Assembly (NCBI RefSeq): GCF_006385555.1
Contig: NZ_CP041036.1
Location: forward strand, 1,054,001 to 1,118,000
DNA from: Shewanella polaris
GTDB lineage: Bacteria; Pseudomonadota; Gammaproteobacteria; Enterobacterales; Shewanellaceae
Direction of reading: 5' to 3'
Length of the DNA stretch: 64,000 nt
The notes under the pieces were generated by a model that saw only the letters and a list, made by a program, of their open reading frames with translations, ran no database searches and was not told where the DNA came from. Positions 1 to 8,600 of the stretch are shown piece by piece (positions within the stretch are counted from its first letter, which is position 1; the number at the start of each line of letters is the position of its first letter). Both the position numbers and the translations under genes were made by a program.

Positions 1-291
1 GATGATGGCGAAAAGCAAACTCGAGTGTGGAACATTACTGACAAAGGTAATGGGCTATACCAGGGAACGGCTAATGACATTCTAGGCATTGCCCAAGGTG
101 AGTCGCGCGGTAGTGCATTACGTTGGCGTTACGACATGATATTGCCGGTAGATGGTAACGAGTATGAGGTTCATTTTGACGATTGGATGTTTTTAGTTGA
201 TGAGCAAACCATTATTAATAAAAGCGATATTATAAAATTTGGTGTAACGGTTGCCCAAGTGACTTTGGTCATTTCTAAGCAGCCTAACTAA
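1..291 (+). CDS. DUF3833 family protein, C-terminal part (cut by window edge)
   Basis: The frame is open from base 1, so only the last 96 residues are present. The GTG at 25 is internal. The visible part has the pattern I recognise from the C-terminus of DUF3833 proteins: an alternating beta-strand stretch with a LRWRYDMILPVDGNEYEVHF region followed by DDWMF. These proteins are usually about 180 residues and begin as lipoproteins, but that end is outside the window. Function is unknown. A hairpin with a T tail follows the stop codon. Confidence 0.75.
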   Translation, partial: DDGEKQTRVWNITDKGNGLYQGTANDILGIAQGESRGSALRWRYDMILPVDGNEYEVHFDDWMFLVDEQTIINKSDIIKFGVTVAQVTLVISKQPN

Positions 292-374
292 GCAGTAGCT
301 TACGTAATGGGACTGCTAAGAATTCCAAGGCGTTGAGTTGGAAATTACAGTAATGTTTCAAATCGAATTTGACA

Positions 375-402
375 AAAAATGGACTGATTAGAGTCCATTT
401 TT
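375..402 (+). terminator. Rho-independent terminator after the DUF3833 gene
   Basis: An 11-bp perfect stem (375-385 with 392-402) encloses a 6-base loop. The A-rich left arm and T-rich right arm make it usable in both directions, so it may also serve the convergent gene that ends at 423. Confidence 0.75.
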
Positions 403-422
403 ATGTTGATAAACAGGCGGTT

Positions 423-767
423 TTAGCCTTTAAGCTTAGATGCGTCAGTTTGTTTTTTGTCGTAATATTCAAACGGAAACTGGTTACGGATTCGCTGGAC
501 TAGGTTATCGCCTATATTGGCCGTTACATGCAAACGTACATCACCAGATTTTTCTGCTCTAACAGTGCAGGTTAGCTTATTCGATTTGGCGATTGCACGG
601 CAATCACGTTCAAATTTCTCTGGTATTTTGCCTTTGTGCTTGTTGAGCTTACCGTCTTTAAAATGCATTTCAAAAAGGGTTAATCCACGGCTACTACTGA
701 AAATTAGTTTATAGGCCAGAAAGCATAATCCTGCAATCACCAGAATTTTAATGATGGTATCAGCCAT
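423..767 (-). CDS. Small membrane-anchored protein, DUF3634-like
   Basis: This 114-residue protein has one N-terminal transmembrane helix (about residues 5-22) and a basic soluble domain. Small proteins of this layout are common in Shewanella and Vibrio and I believe they belong to DUF3634, though I cannot test that here. Residues 32-85 alternate charged and hydrophobic positions, with two cysteines (CRAI and LTCTV) in the soluble part. A purine-rich AGGAGCGA lies just upstream of the ATG. It is a single-gene unit. Function is unknown. Confidence 0.65.
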   Translation of the reverse strand: MADTIIKILVIAGLCFLAYKLIFSSSRGLTLFEMHFKDGKLNKHKGKIPEKFERDCRAIAKSNKLTCTVRAEKSGDVRLHVTANIGDNLVQRIRNQFPFEYYDKKQTDASKLKG

Positions 768-1050
768 AGTTCGCTCCTTTGTAGCGCATATTTAAGGTGT
801 TATATTATTGTAAGATACTCCCGTAAGCGCGGTATGCAATGCAATTTTTTTGAAATTTATGCGCGATGTCTAAGTCTTACAAAAACAACTGGCTAAATGA
901 TCGCCATACCTTGCCTTTAAGTCTTGTATGGCGATTGATCTCAGTGGATATATCGTTATTAACAAAGGTATTCATTATTTGAATCGAACAGACTGTTAAT
1001 GTAATCACTATAACGGTGTTGAGCCGTTTTTATCTAAATTTTTGGGTAAT
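768..1050. other. Intergenic region with a hairpin, no gene seen
   Basis: About 280 AT-rich bases without a convincing ORF. A perfect 10-bp inverted repeat, ATCGCCATAC at 900-909 and its complement at 926-935, flanks a 16-base spacer. It could be a hairpin in a short transcript or an operator. There is no T-run after it, so it is not an intrinsic terminator. Confidence 0.4.
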
Positions 1051-1077
1051 AAAAAACCGCACTTAAGCGGTTTTTTT
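1051..1077. terminator. Bidirectional terminator
   Basis: A 10-bp perfect stem (1051-1060 with 1067-1076) around a 6-base loop, with A and T runs on the two sides. It lies 57 bases past the stop of the TIGR02001 gene on the minus strand, whose transcript it probably ends. Confidence 0.75.
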
Positions 1078-1133
1078 GTATTCACCAGAGTCTATTTTTA
1101 TGAGTACAAACTAGTACTCATTCACTGTTATCA

Positions 1134-1856
1134 CTAGAACGAGTAACTAACGCTCGCCAATAACGTGCCGGTATTTTTATACAGATCAGAACTTACTTCG
1201 TTAGCACCATCAATGTCGGTATCTAAGTAAGCAATAGACATTCCAAAACCAGCAACTTCAGTTGATACGCCAATAGAGTAATCGGAGTAGCTGTCAAAGC
1301 CTTCTCCATCATCAATGGCGTCGCCAAAGTTGTAGCCATAATGCAAATCTAGGCTCCAGTTTTCGACAAACTCCCAGCCATAGTTTATTTCGGTGTAATG
1401 TAGATCTTGATCACTTCCACCATAGTCATTGGTAAACCAGTAAGCGGCTCTAAAACCATTAAAGTCAATTCCTGCACTCACTTCTAAATAGTCTAATTCG
1501 CTATCACCTGGGTAGTTGTAACGATATAGCGTTAAGTCATAACTGGTATCGTCGTTAATCTCGCCATAATAGCCAGCATATAGATCAATTTCTACGTCTG
1601 GACCGTTATAGCCAGGCTCATCAAAATCGACATTACTGCCCCAAGCTCCGACAAAAAAGCCACTTTCATGGCTCCAATCAATATTGGCTTGTAGCGCTGG
1701 ATCTGCGGCTGTTTGTGATACACCACGGAAACGATAATCGTTGGTTACCGTGACAGCACCAGACACTTCTGCCATAGCTAACGGAGCCAGTAGGGTAGCC
1801 GATAATGTTAATCCGCTTAACAGTGCAATTCGCGTTCTTTTTAATGTGTTTGACAC
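1134..1856 (-). CDS. TIGR02001-family outer-membrane / TorF-like putative porin
   Basis: The start chosen is the GTG at 1856, with a GGAG about 9 bases upstream. The longer reading from 1964 adds 36 residues that would precede the signal peptide. From the GTG the protein has 240 residues: basic n-region, hydrophobic core and a likely cleavage after LAPLAMA (residue 29). The mature part is rich in Tyr, Gly and Asp with alternating strands and ends in SVSYSF, an aromatic C-terminus typical of outer-membrane beta-barrels. The opening (VTVTNDYRFRGVSQT) is diagnostic of TIGR02001, the putative porin family that includes TorF. The substrate is unknown. It is monocistronic. Confidence 0.82.
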   Translation of the reverse strand: MSNTLKRTRIALLSGLTLSATLLAPLAMAEVSGAVTVTNDYRFRGVSQTAADPALQANIDWSHESGFFVGAWGSNVDFDEPGYNGPDVEIDLYAGYYGEINDDTSYDLTLYRYNYPGDSELDYLEVSAGIDFNGFRAAYWFTNDYGGSDQDLHYTEINYGWEFVENWSLDLHYGYNFGDAIDDGEGFDSYSDYSIGVSTEVAGFGMSIAYLDTDIDGANEVSSDLYKNTGTLLASVSYSF

Positions 1857-1976
1857 GATATTATCTCCATTTACATAAAATGCAGTCGCTGCTAACTCAA
1901 GCTCTAGCTTCTGCGTATGCCACTTATCAGAATCAAAACCGCAATGGCTTTGTCTGTACCGCATGGCGGTTAAACG

Positions 1977-2342
1977 TTATTGTTGTTCAAACATAACGTA
2001 GATTTTTTTACAGTGATTGATCACTTCCCATGTCCCAGTAAAACCAGCAGGGATAACAAACTTATCACCCACATTGACCGTTAAACTGTGTCCTTGGCTG
2101 TCGGTGATAACGCTACTGCCTTCGACAATATCGCAATACTCATATTCGCTATAATTAACTTGCCAGCAACCTGTTTCACTTTGCCAAACGCCAACATTGA
2201 ACTGCTTACATGGGCTTTCAAAATGATTCTGCACCGATTGCAGAGGATTACCACTAATGATCTTTTCATCAGCTAAGTGATAAGACTCAAGCTCAGTTGA
2301 TTGACCACTAAAAAGCATAATATCGTTAATATGTTTGCTCAT
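1977..2342 (-). CDS. Cupin domain protein (DUF861 / cupin_3 type)
   Basis: A 121-residue single-domain cupin. The second half carries the cupin motifs: EYEYCDIVEGSSVITD, GDKFVIPAGFTGTWEV and KIYVMF. This pattern resembles the DUF861 group, which includes ureidoglycine aminohydrolase-like and EutQ-like cupins. It starts 9 bases past the mmsA stop. I chose the ATG at 2342 because AAGTGA sits about 7 bases before it; a GTG at 2351 is the alternative. Position as the last gene after the aminotransferase and mmsA suggests a role in the same amine or amino-acid catabolism, but the substrate cannot be read from the sequence. Confidence 0.75.
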   Translation of the reverse strand: MSKHINDIMLFSGQSTELESYHLADEKIISGNPLQSVQNHFESPCKQFNVGVWQSETGCWQVNYSEYEYCDIVEGSSVITDSQGHSLTVNVGDKFVIPAGFTGTWEVINHCKKIYVMFEQQ

Positions 2343-2351
2343 TGAGTTCAC

Positions 2352-3851
2352 TTATTTCATGGTCGGCATAATAAATGCCGAAGGTTCGTTACTGTCCGTT
2401 TTGGCTTGCGGCCAACGGGCGGTAATGGCTTTTCGTTTGGTATAAAAGCGTACTCCATCGGGTCCATGCATATGCAGCGGCCCAAACAGCGAACGTTTCC
2501 AACCACCAAAGCTATGAAATGCCATTGGCACAGGAATAGGTACATTAATGCCGACCATACCCACTTCAACATGGTGACAAAAGTGACGTGCGACTTGGCC
2601 ACTTTGGGTGAAAATAGCTGTGCCATTACCAAATTCATGTTGGTTAATCAATTCCAACGCTTCCCCATAGTTATCGACACGCACAATGGCTAACACTGGG
2701 CCAAAAATTTCTTGTTGGTAAATGCTCATCTGTGGTGTGACATGGTCAAATAAACAGGCCCCTAAAAAGTAGCCTTGTTGGTGGTCACTAATACTGATAT
2801 CACGACCATCGACTACTAAGCTTGCGCCTTCGTTTACGCCAGCTTCAACGTAGTCGCGCACTTTGGCTAAATGCTGCGCTGAAATTAACGGCCCCATGTC
2901 CATTTCTGGTGTAATGCCACTACCCACTTTTAAGGCACTTATTTGCGGTAATAATGCATCAACTAATTTGTCGCCCACATCGCCTACGGCTAATACCACT
3001 GAAATCGCCATACAACGTTCACCTGCACTACCATATGCTGCACCCATTAATGCATTCACGGCTTGATCTAAATCAGCATCTGGCATTAATAGCATATGGT
3101 TTTTTGCACCGCCCAATGCTTGTACACGCTTGCCGTGGGCCGAGGCAGTGGTATAAATGTATTCTGCAATTGGAGTAGAGCCGACAAAGCTAACGGCTTT
3201 GATATCGTCGTGGGTGAGCAGGGCATCAACGGCTTCTTTATCACCATTGATGACGTTAAACACTCCGTCTGGAAGTCCTGCTTGTTTGAGTAATTCGGCA
3301 ATAAACATCACTGAGCTAGGATCTTTTTCCGACGGTTTCATGATAAAGGTGTTACCGCAGGCAATCGCAATCGGGAACATCCACATTGGGACCATTACCG
3401 GGAAGTTAAATGGCGCAATACCGGCCACAACGCCTAGTGCTTGGTTTACTGACCATGCATCGACACCGCCGCCCACTTGTTGGGTGTGCTCACCTTTTAG
3501 TAAATGCGGAATACCACAAGCAAATTCGACAACTTCTAAGCCTCGGGTAATTTCGCCTTTGGCATCATCTAACACTTTACCGTGCTCAAGGGTGATGAGC
3601 TCTGCTAGTTTGTCGATATTCTGTTCGGCTAACGCTTTAAATTTAAATAGCACCCTAGCGCGGTTAAGCGGGGTCACTTGCGACCAGCTTTCGAACGCTG
3701 TTTTAGCGGTGGCAATGGCGCTAGCCACTTCATCTTTACTTGCTAATGACACTTGGCCACGGGCTTCGCCTGTCGCGGGATCATAAATTGTTTGGCTGCG
3801 CTGGCTTGCTGGTGTGTGTTGCCCATTAACAAAATGGTTGATGTTAAGCAT
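2352..3851 (-). CDS. mmsA: CoA-acylating methylmalonate-semialdehyde dehydrogenase
   Basis: The 499-residue product converts malonate or methylmalonate semialdehyde with CoA and NAD to acetyl-CoA or propionyl-CoA plus CO2. The ALDH fold is clear: PFNFPVMVPMWMFP in the cofactor-binding region and catalytic Cys280 in GERCMAI, the hallmark of the MMSDH subfamily rather than hydrolytic ALDHs. Length is normal. An AAGGAT ribosome site precedes the ATG. It lies 29 bases downstream of the beta-alanine aminotransferase gene, consistent with an operon in which the aminotransferase makes malonate semialdehyde and this enzyme removes it. Confidence 0.93.
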   Translation of the reverse strand: MLNINHFVNGQHTPASQRSQTIYDPATGEARGQVSLASKDEVASAIATAKTAFESWSQVTPLNRARVLFKFKALAEQNIDKLAELITLEHGKVLDDAKGEITRGLEVVEFACGIPHLLKGEHTQQVGGGVDAWSVNQALGVVAGIAPFNFPVMVPMWMFPIAIACGNTFIMKPSEKDPSSVMFIAELLKQAGLPDGVFNVINGDKEAVDALLTHDDIKAVSFVGSTPIAEYIYTTASAHGKRVQALGGAKNHMLLMPDADLDQAVNALMGAAYGSAGERCMAISVVLAVGDVGDKLVDALLPQISALKVGSGITPEMDMGPLISAQHLAKVRDYVEAGVNEGASLVVDGRDISISDHQQGYFLGACLFDHVTPQMSIYQQEIFGPVLAIVRVDNYGEALELINQHEFGNGTAIFTQSGQVARHFCHHVEVGMVGINVPIPVPMAFHSFGGWKRSLFGPLHMHGPDGVRFYTKRKAITARWPQAKTDSNEPSAFIMPTMK

Positions 3852-3880
3852 GAATTCTATCCTTATAAACTAAAAATGGG

Positions 3881-5233
3881 TTAACCCACGGCATTAATGG
3901 CATCGGCGAGCTGATTCACCATGTCATCAATTTGCGATTTTTCGACAATCAGTGGTGGTGACAGGGCAATAATGTCGGCCGTTGCCCGCACCAAAGCACC
4001 GTTTCTGAAGCAATGATCAAATATGTCATAACCGCGTTTTCCGACACCTTTGTCACTTGGCGAAAATTGAATACCTGCGACTAAACCGGTATTACGAATA
4101 TCAATGACGTTGGGTAGCCCTTTAAGACTGTGAACCGCTTGTTCAAAATAAGACTCTAGGCCTTTAGCGCGTTCAAATAACTTTTCGTTTTCATAAATCG
4201 ATAACGTCGCCAATGCCGAGGCAGCTGCAACGGGATGGCCTGAATAGGTATAACCGTGAAAAAACTCAATCAGTTGCTCAGGACCGTCCATGCAGGTGTC
4301 GTGAATGGTGTTACTGACAAACACAGCCCCCATCGGAATAGCACCATTATTAATCGCTTTGGCGGTGGTGATCATGTCGGGTGTGACCTGCCAGCGTTCA
4401 CTGGCAAATGCAGCACCTAGGCGGCCAAAGCCGGTAATGACTTCGTCGAATATCAACAAAATGCCGTGCTTTTGAGTGATCTCGCGTAAACGTTTTAGAT
4501 ATCCATCTGGCGGTAAAATGACCCCGGCTGAACCTGACATTGGCTCAACAATTACAGCGGCAATATTTTCGGCGCCGTGTAAGGTAATGAGTTGCTCAAG
4601 CATTTCGGCTTTCTCTAATCCGTGTGGCGGCAAGCCATGACTAAAGGCATTATTGGCAATGTCTAGCGTGTGAGGTAAGTGATCTACGCCTTGGAGTAAT
4701 TGTTGGCTAAAGGTTCTGCGATTATTGCTAATGCCGCCGACCGAAATACCACCAAAGCCGACACCATGATAACCAAGCTCGCGGCCGATAAATCGAGTGC
4801 GAGTCGCTTGACCATTAGCGCGATGATAACAAAGCGCCATTTTTAGCGCGGTTTCAACAGATTCAGACCCAGAGTTGGTAAAAAACACATGGTCTAATCC
4901 ATCAGGGCTAATTTGACTGAGTTTATGGGCCAACTCAAAGGCTAATGGATGACCCATTTGAAACGATGGGGCAAAGTCCATTTGGTTAATTTGTTTACTG
5001 ACAGCTTCAGATATTTCTTGTCTGCCGTGGCCAGCATTACAACACCATAACCCTGCAGTGGCATCGAGCACTTTATTGCCATTATTGTCGGTGTAATACA
5101 TTCCTTGTGCCGACACTAACAGCCGAGGATTGGTTTTAAACTGCTTATTGGCAGTAAACGGCATCCAATAATGATCCATATTTGGCCATGTTTGCGATGA
5201 ATCGCCAGCGGTGATTTTTTGATTTTCGCTCAT
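3881..5233 (-). CDS. bauA: Beta-alanine (omega-amino acid):pyruvate aminotransferase
   Basis: A class III PLP aminotransferase of 450 residues. It shows NSGSESVETALKMA for PLP phosphate binding, IFDEVITGFGR with the PLP-ring Asp, and Schiff-base Lys292 in TTAKAINNG. The opening HYWMPFTANKQFK and DATAGLWCCNAGHGR are characteristic of beta-alanine:pyruvate transaminases. The likely reaction is beta-alanine plus pyruvate to malonate semialdehyde plus alanine, which the adjacent mmsA would complete. It is divergent from the puuC-type gene across a 311-base region carrying a PuuR-box-like sequence, so it may be induced with polyamine catabolism. Substrate range could include other omega-amines. 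Confidence 0.88.
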   Translation of the reverse strand: MSENQKITAGDSSQTWPNMDHYWMPFTANKQFKTNPRLLVSAQGMYYTDNNGNKVLDATAGLWCCNAGHGRQEISEAVSKQINQMDFAPSFQMGHPLAFELAHKLSQISPDGLDHVFFTNSGSESVETALKMALCYHRANGQATRTRFIGRELGYHGVGFGGISVGGISNNRRTFSQQLLQGVDHLPHTLDIANNAFSHGLPPHGLEKAEMLEQLITLHGAENIAAVIVEPMSGSAGVILPPDGYLKRLREITQKHGILLIFDEVITGFGRLGAAFASERWQVTPDMITTAKAINNGAIPMGAVFVSNTIHDTCMDGPEQLIEFFHGYTYSGHPVAAASALATLSIYENEKLFERAKGLESYFEQAVHSLKGLPNVIDIRNTGLVAGIQFSPSDKGVGKRGYDIFDHCFRNGALVRATADIIALSPPLIVEKSQIDDMVNQLADAINAVG

Positions 5234-5321
5234 AAATTGACTCTACTTTGATAGCTACAATTATTAGGGATTCATCTAAAACTGGTTAAATAACGAGTGA
5301 CGAATATTCGCTATGCTATGT

Positions 5322-5336
5322 CAAAAATAATGAACA
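5322..5336 (+). promoter_or_regulatory. Candidate PuuR operator in the bauA/puuC divergent region
   Basis: CAAAAATAATGAACA matches 13 of 15 positions of the E. coli PuuR recognition sequence as I remember it (AAAATATAATGAACA). It lies 86 bases upstream of the bauA start and 209 upstream of puuC. A PuuR homologue is encoded in the same window. Binding is an inference. Confidence 0.5.
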
Positions 5337-5544
5337 TAAAAGGGTTTTGTGCATTTATTTAAACTAAATGGAGCTATTTTGTAAAATATATTGAAAATAT
5401 CTTGCCGTTGAGCATAATCAGGTGACAATATTCATTAACGTTATTGTGTCGATAATCCATTTTAGACGGCACAAATTTGTCTTAGCACCTACTTTATTTA
5501 TTAATGTTGGTGCTTATCAATCCATTTATTATTTCGAGGTCACA

Positions 5545-7041
5545 ATGAGTACTCCAACAAGTCGTAGCGATTGGGAAGCACTGGCAGCAAATCTGCAAAT
5601 CAATGGTAATGCATTTATTAATGGCCAATATCAAGGATCGCTGTCGGGCGATACATTTGACTGTATTAGTCCTATCGATGGCCAAGTACTCGCCAAAGTG
5701 GCTAGCTGTGACTTAGCCGATGCCAATGTGGCAGTCGCTAATGCGCGCGAAGTATTTGAAGCCGGTACTTGGGCTCACTTACCGCCAGTTAAACGTAAAG
5801 AAGTCATGATAAAGTTTGCCGATTTGCTTGAAGCAAATGCGGACGAACTGGCGTTACTTGAAACCCTCGATATGGGTAAGCCTATTCAATTTTCTAAAGG
5901 CGTTGATGTGGTTGGCGCGGCTAGAGCTATCCGTTGGTCTGGTGAAGCCATTGATAAAATTTATGATGAAATTGCTCCTACTGCCCATAACGAAATTGGC
6001 ATGATCACCCGTGAAGCCGTTGGTGTTGTAGCAGCCATTGTACCGTGGAATTTTCCGATGATTATGGCGTGTTGGAAGCTTGGACCATCACTTGCTACGG
6101 GTAACAGTGTCATTTTAAAGCCATCAGAAAAATCACCATTAACTGCAATTCGTATGGCGCAGTTAGCCATTGAAGCGGGTATCCCTGCTGGAGTATTAAA
6201 CGTATTACCAGGGTTTGGTCATACCGTAGGTAAAGCTCTGGCGTTGCACATGGACGTTGATACTTTGGTGTTTACTGGTTCAACCAAAATTGCCAAGCAG
6301 TTAATGATTTATGCAGGCGAGTCGAACATGAAGCGCGTGTGGCTAGAAGCGGGCGGTAAAAGCCCTAATATTGTATTTAACGATGCACCAGACTTAAAAG
6401 CCGCGGCTGAAGCTGCCGCTGTTGCGATTGCTTTTAACCAAGGTGAAGTGTGCACCGCAGGTTCACGTTTATTGGTTGAAGCTGGTGTAAAAGATGAGTT
6501 GATCAAACTGATCGCCGAAGAAATGCAAAGCTGGCAACCAGGGCATCCACTTGACCCTAAAACGACTTGCGGGGCTATGGTTGATCAGCAGCAACTTAAT
6601 AATGTGTTGAACTATATTAAAGCAGGACATGAACAAGGTGCCACTTTAGTTGAAGGCGGATTGCAAGTGATGGCTGACACCGGCGGAGCATTTGTGCAAC
6701 CGACCATATTTAGTAATGTTAAAAATGACATGACGATTGCGTGCGAAGAGATTTTTGGCCCTGTGTTAGCCGTTATCGAGTTTGATGGTATGGAACAAGC
6801 GATTGAGATTGCTAACGACACAATTTATGGTCTTGCTGCTGGTGTGTGGACATCAAACTTAAGCAAAGCACATAAAACGGCTAAAGCGCTGCGCTGTGGC
6901 ATGGTGTGGATAAACCATTATGATGGTGGTGATATGACCGCGCCATTTGGCGGTTACAAGCAGTCGGGTAATGGCCGAGATAAATCATTACATGCCTTTG
7001 ACAAGTACACCGAACTCAAAGCCACTTGGATTGCCCTATAA
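5545..7041 (+). CDS. puuC: Gamma-glutamyl-gamma-aminobutyraldehyde dehydrogenase-type ALDH
   Basis: NAD(P)-dependent aldehyde dehydrogenase of 498 residues. The ATG at 5545 has GAGG 6 bases upstream, and the 41-residue extension available upstream has no ALDH character. It has PWNFPMIMACWKLGPSLATG, LEAGGKSPNIVF and catalytic Cys303 in NQGEVCTAGSR, the usual ALDH1/PuuC arrangement. In the putrescine pathway this enzyme oxidises gamma-glutamyl-gamma-aminobutyraldehyde to gamma-glutamyl-GABA. The rest of the Puu pathway lies 10 kb away across the IS island. It could also act on other aminoaldehydes such as the product of the SpuC-like aminotransferase. A strong terminator follows. Confidence 0.87.
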   Translation: MSTPTSRSDWEALAANLQINGNAFINGQYQGSLSGDTFDCISPIDGQVLAKVASCDLADANVAVANAREVFEAGTWAHLPPVKRKEVMIKFADLLEANADELALLETLDMGKPIQFSKGVDVVGAARAIRWSGEAIDKIYDEIAPTAHNEIGMITREAVGVVAAIVPWNFPMIMACWKLGPSLATGNSVILKPSEKSPLTAIRMAQLAIEAGIPAGVLNVLPGFGHTVGKALALHMDVDTLVFTGSTKIAKQLMIYAGESNMKRVWLEAGGKSPNIVFNDAPDLKAAAEAAAVAIAFNQGEVCTAGSRLLVEAGVKDELIKLIAEEMQSWQPGHPLDPKTTCGAMVDQQQLNNVLNYIKAGHEQGATLVEGGLQVMADTGGAFVQPTIFSNVKNDMTIACEEIFGPVLAVIEFDGMEQAIEIANDTIYGLAAGVWTSNLSKAHKTAKALRCGMVWINHYDGGDMTAPFGGYKQSGNGRDKSLHAFDKYTELKATWIAL

Positions 7042-7071
7042 CGGCCATTCATTGCATTGATTTTTCACAAC

Positions 7072-7100
7072 AAGCCCTTTAGCAATAAAGGGCTTTTTTT
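7072..7100 (+). terminator. Rho-independent terminator of puuC
   Basis: A 9-bp perfect GC-containing stem (7072-7080 with 7087-7095) with a 6-base loop, followed by a run of T. It is 30 bases past the puuC stop. Confidence 0.85.
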
Positions 7101-7287
7101 ATTCAATAACCGCCAAGTCACTCCAGCCCAGTCGGCTTATGAGGTTAAGTTTAATTAACGCTCAAAAACGCCAAGTTAGCAGTAGACTAATATCATTCGT
7201 ATTAACCATCTGGTCATTTGAACAGCATTTTTATCAACACGTTTAGTCAAATGACTTGGTTCCATCATGTCATTTACGGAGGACAGA

Positions 7288-7692
7288 ATGATTCATAAAA
7301 CTTTTTCTCGTTTGGCTATTATTGTGACTGTTGCGTTGTTTAGCTTTGTTCTATGGGTTATTTATTTAGCCAATATCGGCGGTCATAGTGTATTTTTCGA
7401 TGTCATAAAACAGATCCCTTATGGCGACAAGCTTGGCCATATGCTGCTATTTGGTTTGTTAACCTATGTGGCTAATTTAGCCTTGTTGAGTCGTCATTTT
7501 CGACTCGGTGGTGTTCCGCTTTATTACGGGACTGTGTTAGTGTCGATATTCGTCTTGGGTGAAGAAATCAGTCAGGGGTTCATCCCATCCAGAACATTAG
7601 ATATCTTCGACTTAGCCGCCGATGCAGTCGGTATTATTTTATTCAGTTATTTTAGTGGGTTAACTCAGCGATATTTGGATAATCATTGTTAA
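7288..7692 (+). CDS. VanZ family membrane protein
   Basis: A 134-residue integral membrane protein with about four hydrophobic segments. The ATG at 7288 follows ACGGAGGACAG, a strong ribosome site, so the 7 upstream residues were dropped. GDKLGHMLLFGLLTYVANL matches the conserved D-K-x-x-H-x-x-x-F segment of VanZ-like proteins, and GEEISQGFIPSRTLDIFDLAAD matches the second conserved block. VanZ itself gives low-level teicoplanin resistance; the role of chromosomal relatives in Gram-negatives is not established. A TCATTTGA inverted repeat at 7213-7252 lies in the 5' region. Confidence 0.82.
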   Translation: MIHKTFSRLAIIVTVALFSFVLWVIYLANIGGHSVFFDVIKQIPYGDKLGHMLLFGLLTYVANLALLSRHFRLGGVPLYYGTVLVSIFVLGEEISQGFIPSRTLDIFDLAADAVGIILFSYFSGLTQRYLDNHC

Positions 7693-7734
7693 GTTAGCAT
7701 TATTATTTGCCCTAACAGTTTGGAGAGATTGAGT

Positions 7735-8568
7735 ATGAATTTTCCTTTAGTGACGACCGATTGGCTGGCATTGCATCTTGATGATCCAGACCTTGTATTA
7801 CTTGATGCCAGCATGGACATTGTACTGGGCAAAGAACCACTTATTTATGATGAGCTTTACGTTATTCCTGGTGCATTATCGTGCCAAATGGATAAGCTTT
7901 TTTTCGATCATCTTTCTCCACAAACTCACGCTATGCCCACGGAAAATCAATTTACTGCAGCAGCTCAATCATTGGGCGTGAACCATAACAGCACAGTGGT
8001 TATTTACGATAACCAAGGTATTTATTCGGCGCCAAGAGCTTGGTGGACCTTTAAAGCGATGGGATTTGATAAGGTATTTGTTCTCGACGGTGGTTTACCG
8101 CAATGGCAAGCAGAAGGGCGAGATACGGTGCGTCAATTTGCGACAACAACTGAGTCTGGTGATATTAAAGGTCGTTTACAACAATACAAGGTGTGTGACA
8201 CTGAGTTTGTGTTAACCCATCTTGGTCATGCAAAAGTGGATATTATTGATGCTCGCGCAGTAGGGCGTTTTAATGGTACTACACCGGAACCTCGTGTTGG
8301 GATGCGCGGTGGTCATATTCCCGGCTCGTTGAATCTACCGTTTGCTCAGGTATTAAGTGGTTTTAAAATGAAATCACCACGTGAGTTACAAAGCATTTTT
8401 TCGGCTTTAAATACCAGTAATAATGCTCAACGGGTATTTAGCTGCGGTTCTGGGATCACGGCCTGTATTTTGATTTTAGCGTCGTATGTTGCAGGGCATC
8501 ATGAAACCATTCTTTATGATGGTTCTTGGGCGGTTTGGGGAGGAGATGCTGCGCTTCCTATAGAGTAG
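7735..8568 (+). CDS. sseA: 3-mercaptopyruvate sulfurtransferase
   Basis: Two tandem rhodanese domains in 277 residues. The N-terminal domain is inactive and the C-terminal domain carries catalytic Cys237 in the loop CGSGITA. This matches the CG-S/T-G-V-TA loop of mercaptopyruvate sulfurtransferases rather than the CRxGR-type loop of thiosulfate rhodaneses. It would transfer sulfur from 3-mercaptopyruvate to a thiol or cyanide in the cytoplasm. The ATG at 7735 is preceded by TTGGAGAG. It begins 42 bases after the VanZ gene, so the two may be cotranscribed. Confidence 0.9.
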   Translation: MNFPLVTTDWLALHLDDPDLVLLDASMDIVLGKEPLIYDELYVIPGALSCQMDKLFFDHLSPQTHAMPTENQFTAAAQSLGVNHNSTVVIYDNQGIYSAPRAWWTFKAMGFDKVFVLDGGLPQWQAEGRDTVRQFATTTESGDIKGRLQQYKVCDTEFVLTHLGHAKVDIIDARAVGRFNGTTPEPRVGMRGGHIPGSLNLPFAQVLSGFKMKSPRELQSIFSALNTSNNAQRVFSCGSGITACILILASYVAGHHETILYDGSWAVWGGDAALPIE

Positions 8569-8570
8569 GG

Positions 8571-8598
8571 CCAATTGAATAATTGGTGGGTATTTTTT
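8571..8598 (+). terminator. Probable terminator after sseA
   Basis: CCAATT and AATTGG (8571-8576 and 8581-8586) form a short stem immediately after the sseA stop, followed by TATTTTTTG. The stem is weak and AT-rich, so efficiency is uncertain. Confidence 0.5.
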
Positions 8599-8600
8599 GT

